This document shows, one piece after another, positions 36,793-49,152 of a DNA stretch of 64,000 bases. The notes under the pieces were generated by a model that saw nothing but the letters and a program-made list of their open reading frames with translations, was not told the DNA's origin and did no database searches. Every line of letters begins with the position of its first letter. Position 1 is the stretch's first letter. The DNA is from Pseudopyrenochaeta lycopersici. Taxonomy: Eukaryota; Ascomycota; Dothideomycetes; Pleosporales; Pseudopyrenochaetaceae. The translations under genes and the position numbers were made by a program. The stretch is from positions 124,001-188,000 of the forward strand of contig NHZP01000075.1 of assembly GCA_003313425.1 (NCBI GenBank), given 5' to 3'.

Positions 36793-39700
36793 ACTACTTA
36801 GACAAATAAAAGAAGATAAGAAACCCTAGAAGGATTATCGCAACAAGTCTAATAGTAGTTGCTTATAATATTAATACTAGCTATAAGGAGTACCTAGATA
36901 GTATATGTCTAGCGGCCCTAAGGTAATATATCTAGATAACCTTAATAAAGGAAAGTTAAGTAAGGGTAGAAAGAAAAAAGAAACAACCTACTTTAACTAT
37001 AATAAGAAAGGCTATATAGCGAAGGACTATAAGAAGAAGAATAAAGTAACCTACTAGATTAATATGTTAGCCGCGAAAGAGGAAAACAGTAATAATAAAA
37101 TATAGGAAGTTATTGTAACCTAAGAGGGAAAAGCTTAAAATATAAAGATATTACTACTACTTCTCTAGGAACCTACTAAGAAAGGGATCCCTAGAACCTA
37201 GTATAGTAAGAATAAGAAAGAGAGTAACAGCTCTCTATCCCTAGTTTATAAAGATACTAAGGAAGACCTTAATAATACTATAGTACTTCTAACTAAGGAA
37301 TAAAAAATAGAGAACTTCTAGAACTAATATTAACTAGGAACCCTAAGGCTATTAACGCTTATAGAGGCGGAAAGAGATAGAGTAGAACTTAACTACTAAC
37401 TACGCGCGCAACACATATATAAAGTATAATATATTAACGCGCTAACTTTAGCAGAATAGGAAGCAGCTATAGCATATAAAATAAGTATAATTATTCTAGC
37501 TAAATAAGTAATATAGGATATATTATAGGAATATTATAATTACCTTAAATATTATATAAAAGTAATATAGGAATAGGCAGAAAGAGCTAAGGAAGTATAG
37601 TAGCCTGTAAGCGTTAGAGATACGCCCTAGAAACTTTAATAAGCTAGATAAATATAGGTACTAGAACCCCTAATAGCTAAGACCTCTAAATACGTATTAT
37701 AACGCTAAATAATACTACTACTAATATAGGAAGATACTTTCTATATACTAAATATTAAGGACCTAGTATAGTAAGAGTACCTTTAAGTTAATTTCTACAG
37801 CAAGATCGTGCTTATAGACAGTAAGAAGTAAGACGCTTATACCTAGCTTAAATAATAACTATATTAGGAGGATAATAAAGAGAATGTTAACCCCTACTAG
37901 CATCTTATAAAAGAAGAAGCTAGAGAATTATATAAGTACGTTGAGGTAGCCTAAACCCTGTATACTATGCGCAGAGGACTACAGAAGCGGATACTAGACT
38001 ATTTAATAGACCTACGTAATTAACACTATAGTGTTATCTACTAGTCCTTCTGTACTATAGACCTGTGTATAATATACTATTTAAGTAAAATAGAATAAGA
38101 ATATTTCCCTTATTTATTTTACTAGTGTAAATACTAATAGTAGAACTATCCTAAAGTTAAATATAATAACTACCTACAGGATAAGAGGACTATCCTCTAT
38201 TTTCTAGGAAATAACAACCTTGCGGCTACTATAGCGATGCAGCTCGTCTTTAATAAGGAGTGTAATTAGTAGTAATTATAAACGTGCCTTAACCCTAACT
38301 ACCTTAAGTATAAAGACGTTAAGATAATAAATAGGTGCTAGGAAAAACCTTTTTTAGAGTCGCGCCTACTAATAAGTAAGAATTATAAACTCTATGTATA
38401 ACAGGCATATAAGGACTCGTTAAGCTAGATATTAAGCTTAATAGAAGCTAGATAAAGGCACTAGTAGATTCTAGAGTATAATAGAGCTACATTTCTACGC
38501 AAGCGATAAGATAAGCTAGTCTTGCCTTATTACTAAAATTAGTACTATATCTATTAATAGTAGCTAATAGATAACTAATGCTATTAGAGTCTGTAATCAC
38601 ACATAAAGTATAGAACGTGCAACTTATTATCTAGAACTATAGGGAAACGATTAACCTAGACGTCTTTAGACTATTATAATATAATATAATACTAGGACTT
38701 CTATAGTTAAGAGAACATAGTCTAGAAATACATTAGAAAAAGAAAAAATTCTTATTTAAATGCTATAGAATAGACGTAACTACGAGTAAACCTACGCTGT
38801 AGCTAAGTACTTAGGTAGATAAGAAGATAATAATAGGAATTCTTACTTTAAGCAAGGACGACCTTAGGATATAAGGGTCCGACTTAGCAGATACTAACAG
38901 AAGGCTCTTTGACTAACAAGTTAGAGTTAAGGAGTAAAGCGTAACTCTAGTAATTCCTAACAAGTATAAAGAATACAAGCTACTCTTTTAGGAAAAGACA
39001 AGTATAAAAGTATTACCTAAGCATTAACTCTAGGATTACAAGATAGTCCTATAGGAAGGAAAGTAACTAACTTTTAGCCTAATCTATAGTTTATTAGAAA
39101 AAGAACTTAAGACCCTGTGCAAATATATTAAGATAAACTTAAAAAAAGGATTTATTAGAAAATTATAATTACTAGCAGAATACCCTATATTATTTATACT
39201 GAAAAAGAATAAGAAGTTAAGATTATACGTTAACTACTAGAAACTTAATAATATTATAATAAAGAATTAATAATCTTTACTAAATATAGCAGAACTATAA
39301 GATTAATTAGCCTTTATAAAAGTCTTTATAGCACTAGACTTAAGGGGAGCGTATAACCTTATTTATATAAAGGAAGGTAAAGAATAGAAGACTATGTTTA
39401 GAACACGCTACTACTACTATAAGTATATAGTAATGCCTTTTAGTCTTACTAACGCACTAGCTATATACTAGGCGCTTATTAATAACGTGTTAAGAGAATA
39501 CCTAGATATATTTATTATTACATACCTTAATAATATCCTTATATACTCTAATAATTTACAGGAACACGTTAAGCACGTTAAAATAGTTCTTACTTACTTA
39601 GGAAGATTTAGTTTACTACTTAAACCTAATAAATGCGAGTTCTATAAAGAAGAGCTTAAATTTCTAGGATATATAGTAGGTATATATAGAGTAAAGATAA

Positions 39701-41789
39701 GTAAAGAAAAAATAAGAGTAGTAAGGGAATAGCCTAGACCTAAAATAGTTAAAGATATATAGTTATTTATAGGATTTATTAACTTTAACTAATAGTTTAT
39801 TAAGGACTTCTCTAAGAAATCTATCCTACTTACTAAACTTATAAAGAAAGAAACTAAATAGGAATAGAGAAATAAATAAAGGGAAGTATTTTAGATGCTT
39901 AAGGAAGCCTATATTACGCTACTAGTATTAATCGCGTTCTAAATAGGAGTACCTTTACAGTTTAAAATAGACGCCTTAGACCTTACACTAGGTATAATAG
40001 TAAAATAAGAACGTAATAGGAAATAGTACCTAATTACCTACTACTTAAGAAAATTTACAGACTTAGAAGAGCGGTACAACGTGCATAATAAAGAGCTTAT
40101 AGTAGTTATTAACGCCCTTAACTACTAGCAGACCTACGCAGAGAGCTGCTTAGATCTTATAATATTTATAGATTATAAGAACCTAGTTAATTTTACTACT
40201 ACTAAGACCTTAAACTAAAGATAGGTCTAATAAGCTAAAATGTTAGGATAATATAAGTTTAAGATCGTGTACACGCTAAGAAAGGATAACAGTAGAGCTA
40301 ATGCTCTTAGCCGCACATTAGATATCACAGGAATAAAAGTAATAGTTAGTAATACTATTTGTTAATTAAACTAGGATAGAAGCCTAGGACCTAATAAGTT
40401 ATTAAACAATACTATAATAATTACGTCTAACGTACCTAAAGAATTATAAGAAGTAATTATCTAATAATACTATAATAACCTAGTACATAGTTACCCTAGA
40501 ATTAAAGGAACGATAGAACTTATATAGTAATACTACAGCTTTAAGAATATAAAAGCTAAAGTTAAATAGTTTATTAAAAATTGCGCAGACTATTATAAGA
40601 ATAAATATAGTACCTACGCACTGTATAGAGAAATGCAAGCTATAGAGCTACCTAATAAACCTTAGGAAGATATTTCTATAGACTTTATAACAGGGCTGCT
40701 ACTATCTAAAGATCCTGCAACAGGAATTAAGTACAACGCTATCTTTAATATACTCTGCAGGTTTATAAAAGCAGTAGAGATAATACCGTTTAGAAACGAC
40801 TACAACACAGAATAACTAGCGATTATTATCCTAGACAGATTAATACAATACTATAGTATACCTAAGTCTATTATAAGTTATAGAGACAAGCTCTTTACAT
40901 CTAACTTCTAGTCTATATTAATAGCTGCGATAGAGACAAAGAGAAAGCTGTTAACAGCCTATCACCTATAAATAGACAGACAAACAGAAAGAATAAACAG
41001 AATAATAAAGACCTACTTAAGTATTTATAGTAATTAATAACAGAATAATTAGGTTTTATTATTACTAATAGCATAATTAGCCTATAATAACAAATTATTA
41101 GAATTAACTAGAAAAACACTATTCTTTACTAACTATAGAAGACACCCTAATCTCTTTATAAAGTCATATCCTAGCAGAAAAGCTAAAGCAGCTATAAAAA
41201 CAGCTAAAGAAATAAAGAAAATACACAAATAACTCTAAGAGAACTTTAAGAAAGTACAACGTAATAGTATTTCCTACTAGAATAAGAAAAGAAAAATAGC
41301 ACCTTAGCTAAAGAACGGGGATAAAGTATGCCTACTTACGAAGAATTTACGTAACAAATAACTAAGTAAAAGACTTAATCACGTTAAGGTTAGACTATTT
41401 TTAGTTAAAGAACGAAACAGACTTATAAATTATACACTTAAGCTACTACTAGATGTAAAAATCTACCTACGCTTCTATGTCTCTAAATCAGAAGTAGCTA
41501 ATCTTGCAACGCTATTATAAAAAATATTTTAGTATAACCTAGAGGAAGAAAATAAGTTTAAAGTTAAGAAAATCTAGGGATACTAACGAAATAGAAGAAC
41601 TAACGACCTAGAACTAAACTTTAGTTACCTAGTTAAATAGAAGGGATACCTAAGCTTAGAGAGCAGGTAGGAACTAGAGGAATATCTAAGAAACTGCTAA
41701 TAAAAAATTAAGAATACTAGAAAAGAGAAGAATCTAGACAAAAGAATAACATACCTTAAAAAAACTAAGAACTAGAGGGAACTGCTAGA

Positions 41790-42356
41790 ACTACTACTAA
41801 CAGCCTGTTACTAATTAGGGCCTCCTAGTACTTAAGAGGGAAGCTCTTAAATGTACCCTAGGTGCTAGGCGATAAACTAAGCCTAAGGGCGTTAGAAGCG
41901 TTTTTAGGAAATAAGGCCTCCGCTACTTCTTGCTCCTTAATATCTTACTCTTCTATAGCTATTGCCTCCTCTGCACAATAGTTGATTAAATCTATTTATT
42001 ATTATAACTGCTCCTTATAAGCTTAAGTAACGCGCAGCTCTTCTAAAGCCTTTTTATGCGCCTTTATTATAACCCCTTACGCATTTCTAGATTCTTTTAT
42101 TTACTCCTAAAGCTTTATCTTTTAATTAACTAGTTATTTAAACTTAGACTCTGTAACTCGCATGTTATAACGTTGCCCTTAACGAAGGCACTTGCTATAT
42201 TTCCCTGAGCGAACGTGAACCTTGCACACTTAGCTGTACTTTACACACGTTGTATACTTCTAAACTATAGCTTCCTTAAAGGAGTTAATAAAATCGCAGA
42301 GGCGTTAATAATAAATAGTGCTGGATACCTGTAGATGTTTAGGCGTAGCGAGACAT
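41790..42356 (-). pseudogene. Antisense ORF relic of E5
   Basis: This is the counterpart of the E2 antisense ORF. On the minus strand an ATG at 42356 (MSRYA) opens the region between the 3' LTR and the chromodomain. The following sequence keeps the ESKFK..LVN..IKL and KAxKKALEELRVT-type segments, interrupted by RIP stops. E5 lies in the opposite orientation to E2, so this ORF is again antisense to its own pol. Confidence 0.5.
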
Positions 42357-42430
42357 AGTAAGGTAAAAGTAAGAAACGCCCGCGTTATATAATAAGCACT
42401 AAGGACAGCGCTAGGATAGGAGGGGGATAG

Positions 42431-42816
42431 TGTTACGATCCTGCTGAGACCCTACCCCAGCGGCCCTAGCTAGACTACGTAGGTATTAGCCTAACAACTA
42501 AGATTACGTGACGTGCTTAGTTAATTAGTCTGATTAGTAGTACTAAGCACACTAAGCACACTAAGTAACTTGTATAACCTCTATATATATAGATTACTAT
42601 AATAAACCCTTATAGATTATTATGTTTAACTTAATATTATACTCTATAGTATAGTAATAGCAATACTAATTATTCTTAACCCTTAGTACTCTTTATAGAA
42701 GCGCTCTCTTACTATCTTAGTATTAAACCCCCTTCTATCTAGTCCCTTACTCTATCCTGGAGAACCAACCTTGCGGTCTTATTGGTTATCTTCACCGATA
42801 GCTTTTAAGATCTTTA
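42431..42816 (+). repeat. 3' LTR of E5 (family B, 386 bp)
   Basis: It starts TGTTACGATCCTGCTGAGACC directly after a polypurine tract and ends GATCTTTA. It is less mutated than the E2 LTRs (it keeps CCCCAGCGG, GAGAACCAACCTTGCGG and GGTTATCTTCACC), so it is useful as the better reference for this LTR family. Confidence 0.88.
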
Positions 42817-44560
42817 TATACACTCTAAGTTAATAGAGCTTTATATAGGTTAAGGTAGCGTTAACTAAGCTCTAGCTATATAATATATTTAGGTAAGTAG
42901 TAATATATTAAGAAATACCTTATTAAATCTTTTAATATATATTCTAGATATAAATAGAAATAAAGTAGATCTAGAGTATGTTAAGTTATGAAGAAAAATT
43001 AAAGCTAAAATATAGTATTATACTATTATTAAAATACGCGTAGAACCTGTAGTACTAGAGAGAGATAATAAAGAAGTAATAAAAGTGCTAAAGAATGGCC
43101 CTAAATAGACCAGGCTAGCTTTTTTATAGCTACTATACTTTAAACTACTTTAAAAGTATAATAAAAAGAATAGAATAAAGTATAACTACTAAGTAAAAGA
43201 CTATAAAGCTTACGTTATATAATACTTTATAAACTTCCAGTAAAAAGTATATAAGATTACTTTCTTTTTTTAATATATCTTAGATTAGTATAAAATAATA
43301 TAAAAAGAGTATTATTTATAAGAAGAGGCTAAAATTATAAAATTGTAACTTACTTAGAAAGATCTTAAGTAAAATATACTTAATATATTAAGAACTCTTA
43401 AAGAAAAATACTTTATTACTTATAATATAGTAAATATATATAAGTAAAGTCTAAAAGAAATACTTATAGCTATATTAAACTATTTACGCTAATATTAAAA
43501 GAATTAAGTAAAAATTACTTTATAGCACTAAAGTAAAGCTATTACTTTAAGTTCTTAACTAAAAAAATATAAGTAAAGTTATAAAATATTCTAGTTTAAG
43601 AAAGAGAAACCTTCTCTTAAATATAAGAATAAGCTAATATTACTTTTAAGTATTTTAAGAAACTTAATATTCTTATAGTTTTACTAGCCTAAAAAATAAA
43701 TAGAAAACTTTTACTTAGCTTAGAAGAAAATAACAAGTTTTAAAAAATGTGTAAAAAATATAAAAAGTAATAAAATTTCTTACAGAGACCTAGTTAGCCT
43801 CTTTTTACCCTATATATAGCTAAAGTAACTTATAACTTTTATAGTAAGAAGGGATATTATAAACTTTAATATTTAAAGCTAAATACTAAAAAAAAAGACT
43901 TACTTACTTAAATAAGAGAAAAGAGAAAAGCTATAAATACTAAGCCCTTACTTTATAGCTTATTTAGAACTCTTTAGTAAAACTTCTAAAAAAGAAACTT
44001 TATAAATAGCTATTTATTCTTTTTAAGTAAAGTTATTAATAGTAGTTATTACTTTTAGCACTTTAAAAGAAATTAAGGCCTTTATAAATAGAGAGTTATA
44101 GCTTAACTTCTTATTAGTAGTTCTAGCTTAAGAGTAAAACTTAGTTATTAAGCTTATACTAAACTTCTTAGTAAGAAGTATTAGTAGTAAAGGGTTAACT
44201 ATTTCTAGTACTACTAAAGTAAAAGTAGCTATAATAGACTTAAGAGAGTAAAAATAAGTAAAGCTAGTCTTTTTTTATTATAGTAGATATTAAAAAGTTT
44301 AATATCTACTTAGGCCTACTATAAATTAATTAAGTTAACTTTAAATTAAACTATACTTAGAGTAGAATACTTTTCTAAAGCTCTAAAAGAAGAAATACTA
44401 AGCTTTTTAAGTAAGTTAGAATTAAAGATACTAAAGAATTTAAAAGAACTCTCTAAAGCGTATAAACTAATATATATACGCTTGCTATCTATATAGTTAC
44501 TTTATTTATTTTATAAGATAACTTTAGTAAGTACTTATAACTAAAATTAAACTTATATAT
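42817..44560 (+). mobile_element. E6, gag fragment of another LTR retrotransposon
   Basis: The plus-strand frame, full of TAA/TAG, reads like gag, with a zinc knuckle relic at about 43,827-43,878: V-T-Y-N-F-Y-S-K-K-G-Y-Y-K-L-stop-Y, which back-converts to C-x2-C-x4-H-x4-C. It is followed by a protease-like stretch (INRELQLNFLLVVLA, ISSKGLTISSTTKVKVAIID, 44,080-44,240). No LTR is seen. It is extremely AT-rich and is the most heavily mutated element in the window. Confidence 0.55.
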
Positions 44561-45173
44561 ATATAACTTTTACTTTACCTTAACCTAGAGTCTATATAAC
44601 CTAACTAAAACTTATACCCTTAGTCTGTGTAACCTAACTCTAACCTTAATCTACGTATCTATAACTCTATACCTAATCTATACTTATAATAGGTACTCTT
44701 AACCTATTTACTACCCTAGGTTACTATGTACACAGTATTTGAGTATATACTTTGCAGGTCCTACTACATTATTAGCATAAGTAGATTGTATAAATTAAAA
44801 GGGATATATATGTTTTATTTAAATTAACTATACTTTTAATAATAACTAATGTAGTTATTTAGGTATAAGTACTAAAAGTTAAGCGTTTTACGTAATTAGT
44901 GTTATCTCGCACTAAAGCGTGTTTCTATTTTTCCTTAGACGCTCTGCTAAAGCTTTGCTAACCGTTACATAATTAAATCTTATCTAAGCAGTCTCTAAAT
45001 TAGCTAAGGAGTTTGCAGTAGTTTGCAGAACTTATTACGTTAGCTGCGGTCCAAGCTTTAAGCGGAGCGTCTGATTTCTAAGATAATTTTTTAGCGACCC
45101 TTTGCTGGACCATACTAGAATAAATTTGACGCTCAATGCTACCGGCCCATTTCTATGGCCGCATTCCACGATC
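44561..45173. other. AT-rich stretch with degenerate CCTAAC-like repeats, then the flank of the cupredoxin 5' part
   Basis: Between 44,571 and 44,720 a C-containing motif of the type TAACCTA/CTAACCTTA recurs irregularly, without a fixed period. From about 45,000 the composition becomes normal, and it probably includes the promoter or leader of the broken cupredoxin gene. No ORF is supported. Confidence 0.35.
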
Positions 45174-45357
45174 ATGTTCCGTTACCCTTCACGAAGAATG
45201 TTGACTGTAATTCTCACCATTTCCACCCCAACTACTACAGCAATGCCCTCAGCTACTCACACAATAAACGTTGGCGGTGGCGGCAGCTTCATGTACGAAC
45301 CAGACACGGTATACGCAAATGTTGGCGACCTTGTGGTGTTCAAGCTCTACCCAACTA
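45174..45357 (+). pseudogene. 5' part of a cupredoxin-like secreted protein gene, cut off by transposon T1
   Basis: ATG 45174 (or ATG 45198, MLTVILTIS) starts a frame with a hydrophobic, Thr-rich N-terminus resembling a secretion signal. It is followed by THTINVGGGGSFMYEPDTV, then YANVGDLVVFKLYPT. The strand-loop pattern T-I-x-V-G-x-G-G ... P-x-x-V-x-A-x-x-G-D-x-V-x-F is that of fungal plastocyanin-like domains. The frame runs directly into the T1 terminal repeat at 45358. Its continuation is at 6688-6529. Composition is normal, so this 184-base island escaped RIP while lying between heavily mutated elements. Confidence 0.75.
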
Positions 45358-47683
45358 TTGAGGTGGACGGCGTAACGGGCCAGACGACGTAACGAGCCAC
45401 CCAACCACCAAAATCAACACCACAACTTGAGGCTATTAAGCCTCACGAAATAGCTATTGATACGATATTTTTTAGTGTTAGGGCCTAGGGGCCTGTAGAA
45501 ATATATATAGCTACTTAAATCTAATTAGAGGGTTAATTTTCCTACTGCGTTATAAGCGAGCAAGTAGAGCACCCTCTGCGCCTTATACAGACCCTTTACT
45601 ATCTCTAGGCTACCTAACCTCTCTATTTTTTAAGATTACCTAAGTAGTAGCCTTAAGCTTTATCTTATTCCTCTTTTAGGTAATTTTAAGAGCGTTTTAA
45701 AGTTATTTTTAAGTCTTATAAGTCGCTACTTAAGAAGCTTAATCTATAGCTTTTAAGCTCTCTCCTTTTCTCTTAATAACTTAGCTATAGCCTTTATAAT
45801 ATACCTAATCTCTTTTACTTTAGCTTTAGCTTACTTCTTTAGTTTATAAAGCTTTATTACTTTAAGCTTTAAAGTTATTTTTACTCTTCTTTAAGCGCTT
45901 ACTACTATAGATAGTTATATACTTTCTTTACTTTCTTTAGAGACTAAAATATAGTATTACTATAGTACTCTTTAGGCTACTCTAATAGTAGAACTTTACT
46001 TTACTTTATATATTACCTTTTATTAATAAGAGCTTTTCTAAAGCCTTAAGCTTTATATTTAAGTAGTATTTTCTAAACTAAAATTCAGTAAAAGGCCTAG
46101 CTTAGCTTTTAAGCTTATAAATTTTATCTATCTTTAATAACCTAGAATAGTAAGCCTTTTGTTTTCTTTTAGTTTAAGGCGCTTAAAGCTAAGAAGTTAC
46201 TATTACTTAAGAGATTTAGCCTTATAGAGGCTTTTAAAGTAATTTTAAGTATTACTTAAAGATTAAAAAGTAATAGGCTAGTAGCTTTAAATACCTTAAG
46301 AATAGTTAATTCTTTAAAAAAGTTTTCTTAGGCTACTATAAATAGTAGAAAAAAGCCTCTTTTACTTATTAAAGTAAGTCTTTAGTACATCTCTATAAAG
46401 GCTAAGATTTAATTTAAGTAAGCTATTAAGAGAAGCTTAAATATAATAATATTTAGTAGTTAAAGTATATCAGTTAAGTAAGAAGAATATACTATAAGAA
46501 AGATCTTATTTTAATTATAGTACTAAATAAAATTTATTATAAAGTAAGATCTATAGCTATTAAGAATAAGGAGCCTATAAAAAGGAGTATACTTTTACCT
46601 TTATCTTATAATTAAATACCTATTTAAGCTATACTAGGCTTATATTATTATTAGTCTATATTAAAGTTAAAAAGCTAAAAAAGACTTAATAAAACTTAGA
46701 ATTATAGGCCTATAACTATAAGTTTTAAATTAAGCTTAAAGCTAATTAATATATAAGAGTAGGCTTAAGGGTAGATTTATTAGCGTATATATAGGCTAGT
46801 AGTATTATTTAATTTTAACTACTATCTTAGATATAAGCCTTAATCTTATACTCTTTATATAGCTTTCTACTAAATACTTTTTTTAACTTAGTAACTACTC
46901 TTAGTATAAAGCCTTTCTTATCTATATTATATATATTATATAACTTAATATTATATTAGCTAATCTTATTACGTAAAAGAGTAAAGTAGAAAGTATACTT
47001 TACTCTTAAATTAGCTTAGTAGCTGTTACGAACAGAAGTAGGAAGGGCGGCGGTTATAAGGATAAGAGAGGAGGCACAGACGACTAACAAAGAGGCCAAA
47101 CCTCTAAACTAACTAATAACGCCAGGATTATGTAATCCTAGGAAACCTACGCTAAGACAGACTTAGTCCTATAGGACAGAGATAAACCTGGAAAACCTAG
47201 AGGGGGCCTTATAGGAATCCTATAAGATAATTATATATATAGACTCGCATAATATAGCCCTTATAGTATATTATAATTAACTTAAGATAATCTATAAGTA
47301 TACTACTATCTAATACTTCTATATTTAACTCTACTAGTACTGCATATCTACAGAATACTCTAAAGAACTAACTAGCTAACACTAGTTACTTTATATTGTA
47401 ACTCCTTGATTAGATCTTTAATAGTAGCGTAATTAATCTATCTTAGTTACTTAATTTAAGATAAGCTTAACTATATAATTCTTAATATAGTAATTAACTT
47501 AGTATACGCTAAGCTTTTTCTTATTATAATTTATAAGCTAAAGTATTATATTATAAGCTTAGTAAAAGGTAAGCTTTACTATACAAGGCGTTTAATATAG
47601 TATATAAGCTTTTACTCTTAATAAGAATAGAGAGCTTATTAATTTTCTACTTTAGTATTACGTAAGCCTAATACTCTTTAACG
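45358..47683 (-). mobile_element. 3' fragment of transposon T1 (RIP-mutated), interrupted by a solo LTR
   Basis: It begins at the TA at 45356-45357 with the T1 terminal repeat (CC at its tip changed to TT). It follows the young copy (49153 onward) colinearly through the transposase, with dense C-to-T and G-to-A changes. A 400-base solo LTR sits at 47024-47423 with duplicated GTAGC. Homology stops near 47683, within the HTH-coding part and only about 15 bases from where the 5' fragment (6689-6885) stops, so both are halves of one copy. Confidence 0.85.
47024..47423 (+). repeat. Solo LTR of family A (E1 type), 400 bp
   Basis: It starts TGTTACGAACAG and ends GATCTTTAATA (originally ..AACA). It is flanked by a perfect 5-base duplication GTAGC (47019-47023 and 47424-47428) and has exactly the same length as the E1 LTR. 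No internal element sequence remains, so it arose by LTR-LTR recombination. Confidence 0.9.
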
Positions 47684-49152
47684 TGTTTCACTAGTTAGTG
47701 GCCAAAACCAGTTAGCGGCTAGCCCTACCAAAGTCAACGCGTCTTTTTGCTTAATTACTTAACAACAGCACAATAAATTATAAATTTAATAAGGAGATAG
47801 GCTAGTCTATCTTCGTCCACACTGAGTCCGATTATGTCCTTGGATATGACAGTTGCTGCACGTTGGCGGTGCGCGCTGGCGCACTCGCTCAGGCTGAGCT
47901 TGACTACCCTCATCTACCACCATATCAGCCTCTGCAGCGAGCAGCTGGCCTAGCTCAACCTGCAGAGCTCCTCCATAAGCAATATATCGCCTACGCTTCT
48001 GCTTTTCATGTTTTTTATACTTAAGAGCTGCGCGCAGCTTTAAATTCTCGTCTGTAAGGATAGCTACTAAGGTAAGAGTAAGATAATAACCTTTAATAAG
48101 CTGGCTAATAGCTAGACTAGAAGGGCTCTAAGATTAACGACGTATAAGATCTTGTACTAGCTAAGCCTGTTAATTAAGCTGAGATACTGTGTGAGGCGTT
48201 TTAGCTACCTAGTTAGCTGCTGCAGCTGCAGCAGGTGGTAGAGACCGCGTACGGATAACTGTGAGCGATAAGAGCACACGCTCTAGATAAGCTAGGATAA
48301 GGCCTGTTGCCTTAAAACCTGCCTTGATGTTATTCTCTATAAATACCTTAGATCTAACCTTAAAGTAGATAGAGAGGAAGTCTATCTTATTAACGTGAAA
48401 GACGCTTGCGTAGGTAAGGTTTTCTATCGCTCTGCCGTACGCTTACTTAAGAGGAGAGAAGCAGCTATTATGAAGAGGCTGCAGGAGATGCAAGGTGTAA
48501 GGAGGCATACAGAGCGTAATAATATTACTCTGTTTACAGTACTAGTTAAACTTAATAGTAGCATGACTACTGTAGCTATCTAGCACTAGCAGGCGATAGG
48601 CTCCTTAAGCGCAGTGCGCAGTATGTCTGTTAAAGTGCTGCAGCCACTAGAGGCCTATCTGATGAGTCGTCCAGCCATTGTCGCTAACTGTGAGTACTGA
48701 TCCTGCTGAGCCTGCAGGGAGAGTATCGTACCAGGCTGCCTGGTAGTTCTTGGCGGATAGAATAATGAGAGGAGGCAGCACCCTGCCTGTCGCGCTGATA
48801 GACTTAATTGTCGTGACCCAGTTATGGTTGCCTAGTTGAATCATAGTAGCGCGGCCTATAATGTCTGCGCTAGTAATAACTTTTAACGTTGCTGCGACAA
48901 CTATTATAAATCCAGTCTCGTTAAAATTATAGAAGTCTGTATCTGCTATACTGTTTGCAGCGCATATCTCTTGTATAAGCTTAAACTACGCGTTAATAAT
49001 AGCTAGATCCTTATATTGTGCGCGCTGTAAGTATAGCTTTCTATTCTACTTTATCTGCAGCTCTAGCTAGCTATAGATAAAGCGCGACACCTAGTTCTTG
49101 CTAATAGGTTAAGGAGGAGGATTTTAGCCACGCTCAGCTAGCAGAATATCTA

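Larger units (their letters stand above)
36793..42816 (+). mobile_element. E5, Ty3/gypsy chromovirus of the E2 family, 5' end missing
   Basis: It starts in mid-gag directly against the E2 LTR. A zinc knuckle relic is near 36,985-37,030 (T-Y-F-N-Y-N-K-K-G-Y-I-A-K-D-Y). RT is at about 39,180-39,730, including an 81-codon stop-free stretch at 39,487-39,732 with YLNNILIYSNN (YLDDILIYS mutated) and LKPNKCEFYKEELKFLGYIV. RNase H is at about 39,900-40,330, the integrase core at 40,675-40,920 (DFITGLLLSKDP, RDKLFTSNF), and the chromodomain at about 41,620-41,700. The 3' LTR is 42431-42816, preceded by the purine tract AGGAGGGGGATAG. The missing gag start and 5' LTR are predicted beyond the right arm, outside the window. 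Confidence 0.85.

Noticed and set aside
39487..39732. Free-standing 81-codon gene
   Set aside because: It is the least mutated piece of the E5 reverse transcriptase (YLNNILIYS), not an independent gene.
44571..44720. Degenerate telomere-like CCTAAC repeats
   Set aside because: Spacing is irregular and no perfect CCCTAA array exists. RIP-degraded DNA is rich in CTAA words by chance.
45155..45361. Alternative frame ORF over the cupredoxin 5' part
   Set aside because: The other frame carries the INVGGGG / VGDLVVFKLYP pattern and continues in frame into the 3' half at 6688.
48395..48583. Plus-strand ORF of 62 codons in T2
   Set aside because: The opposite strand reads as the conserved C-terminal part of the pogo transposase (DKIDFLSIYFKVRSKVF, GFKATGLI).
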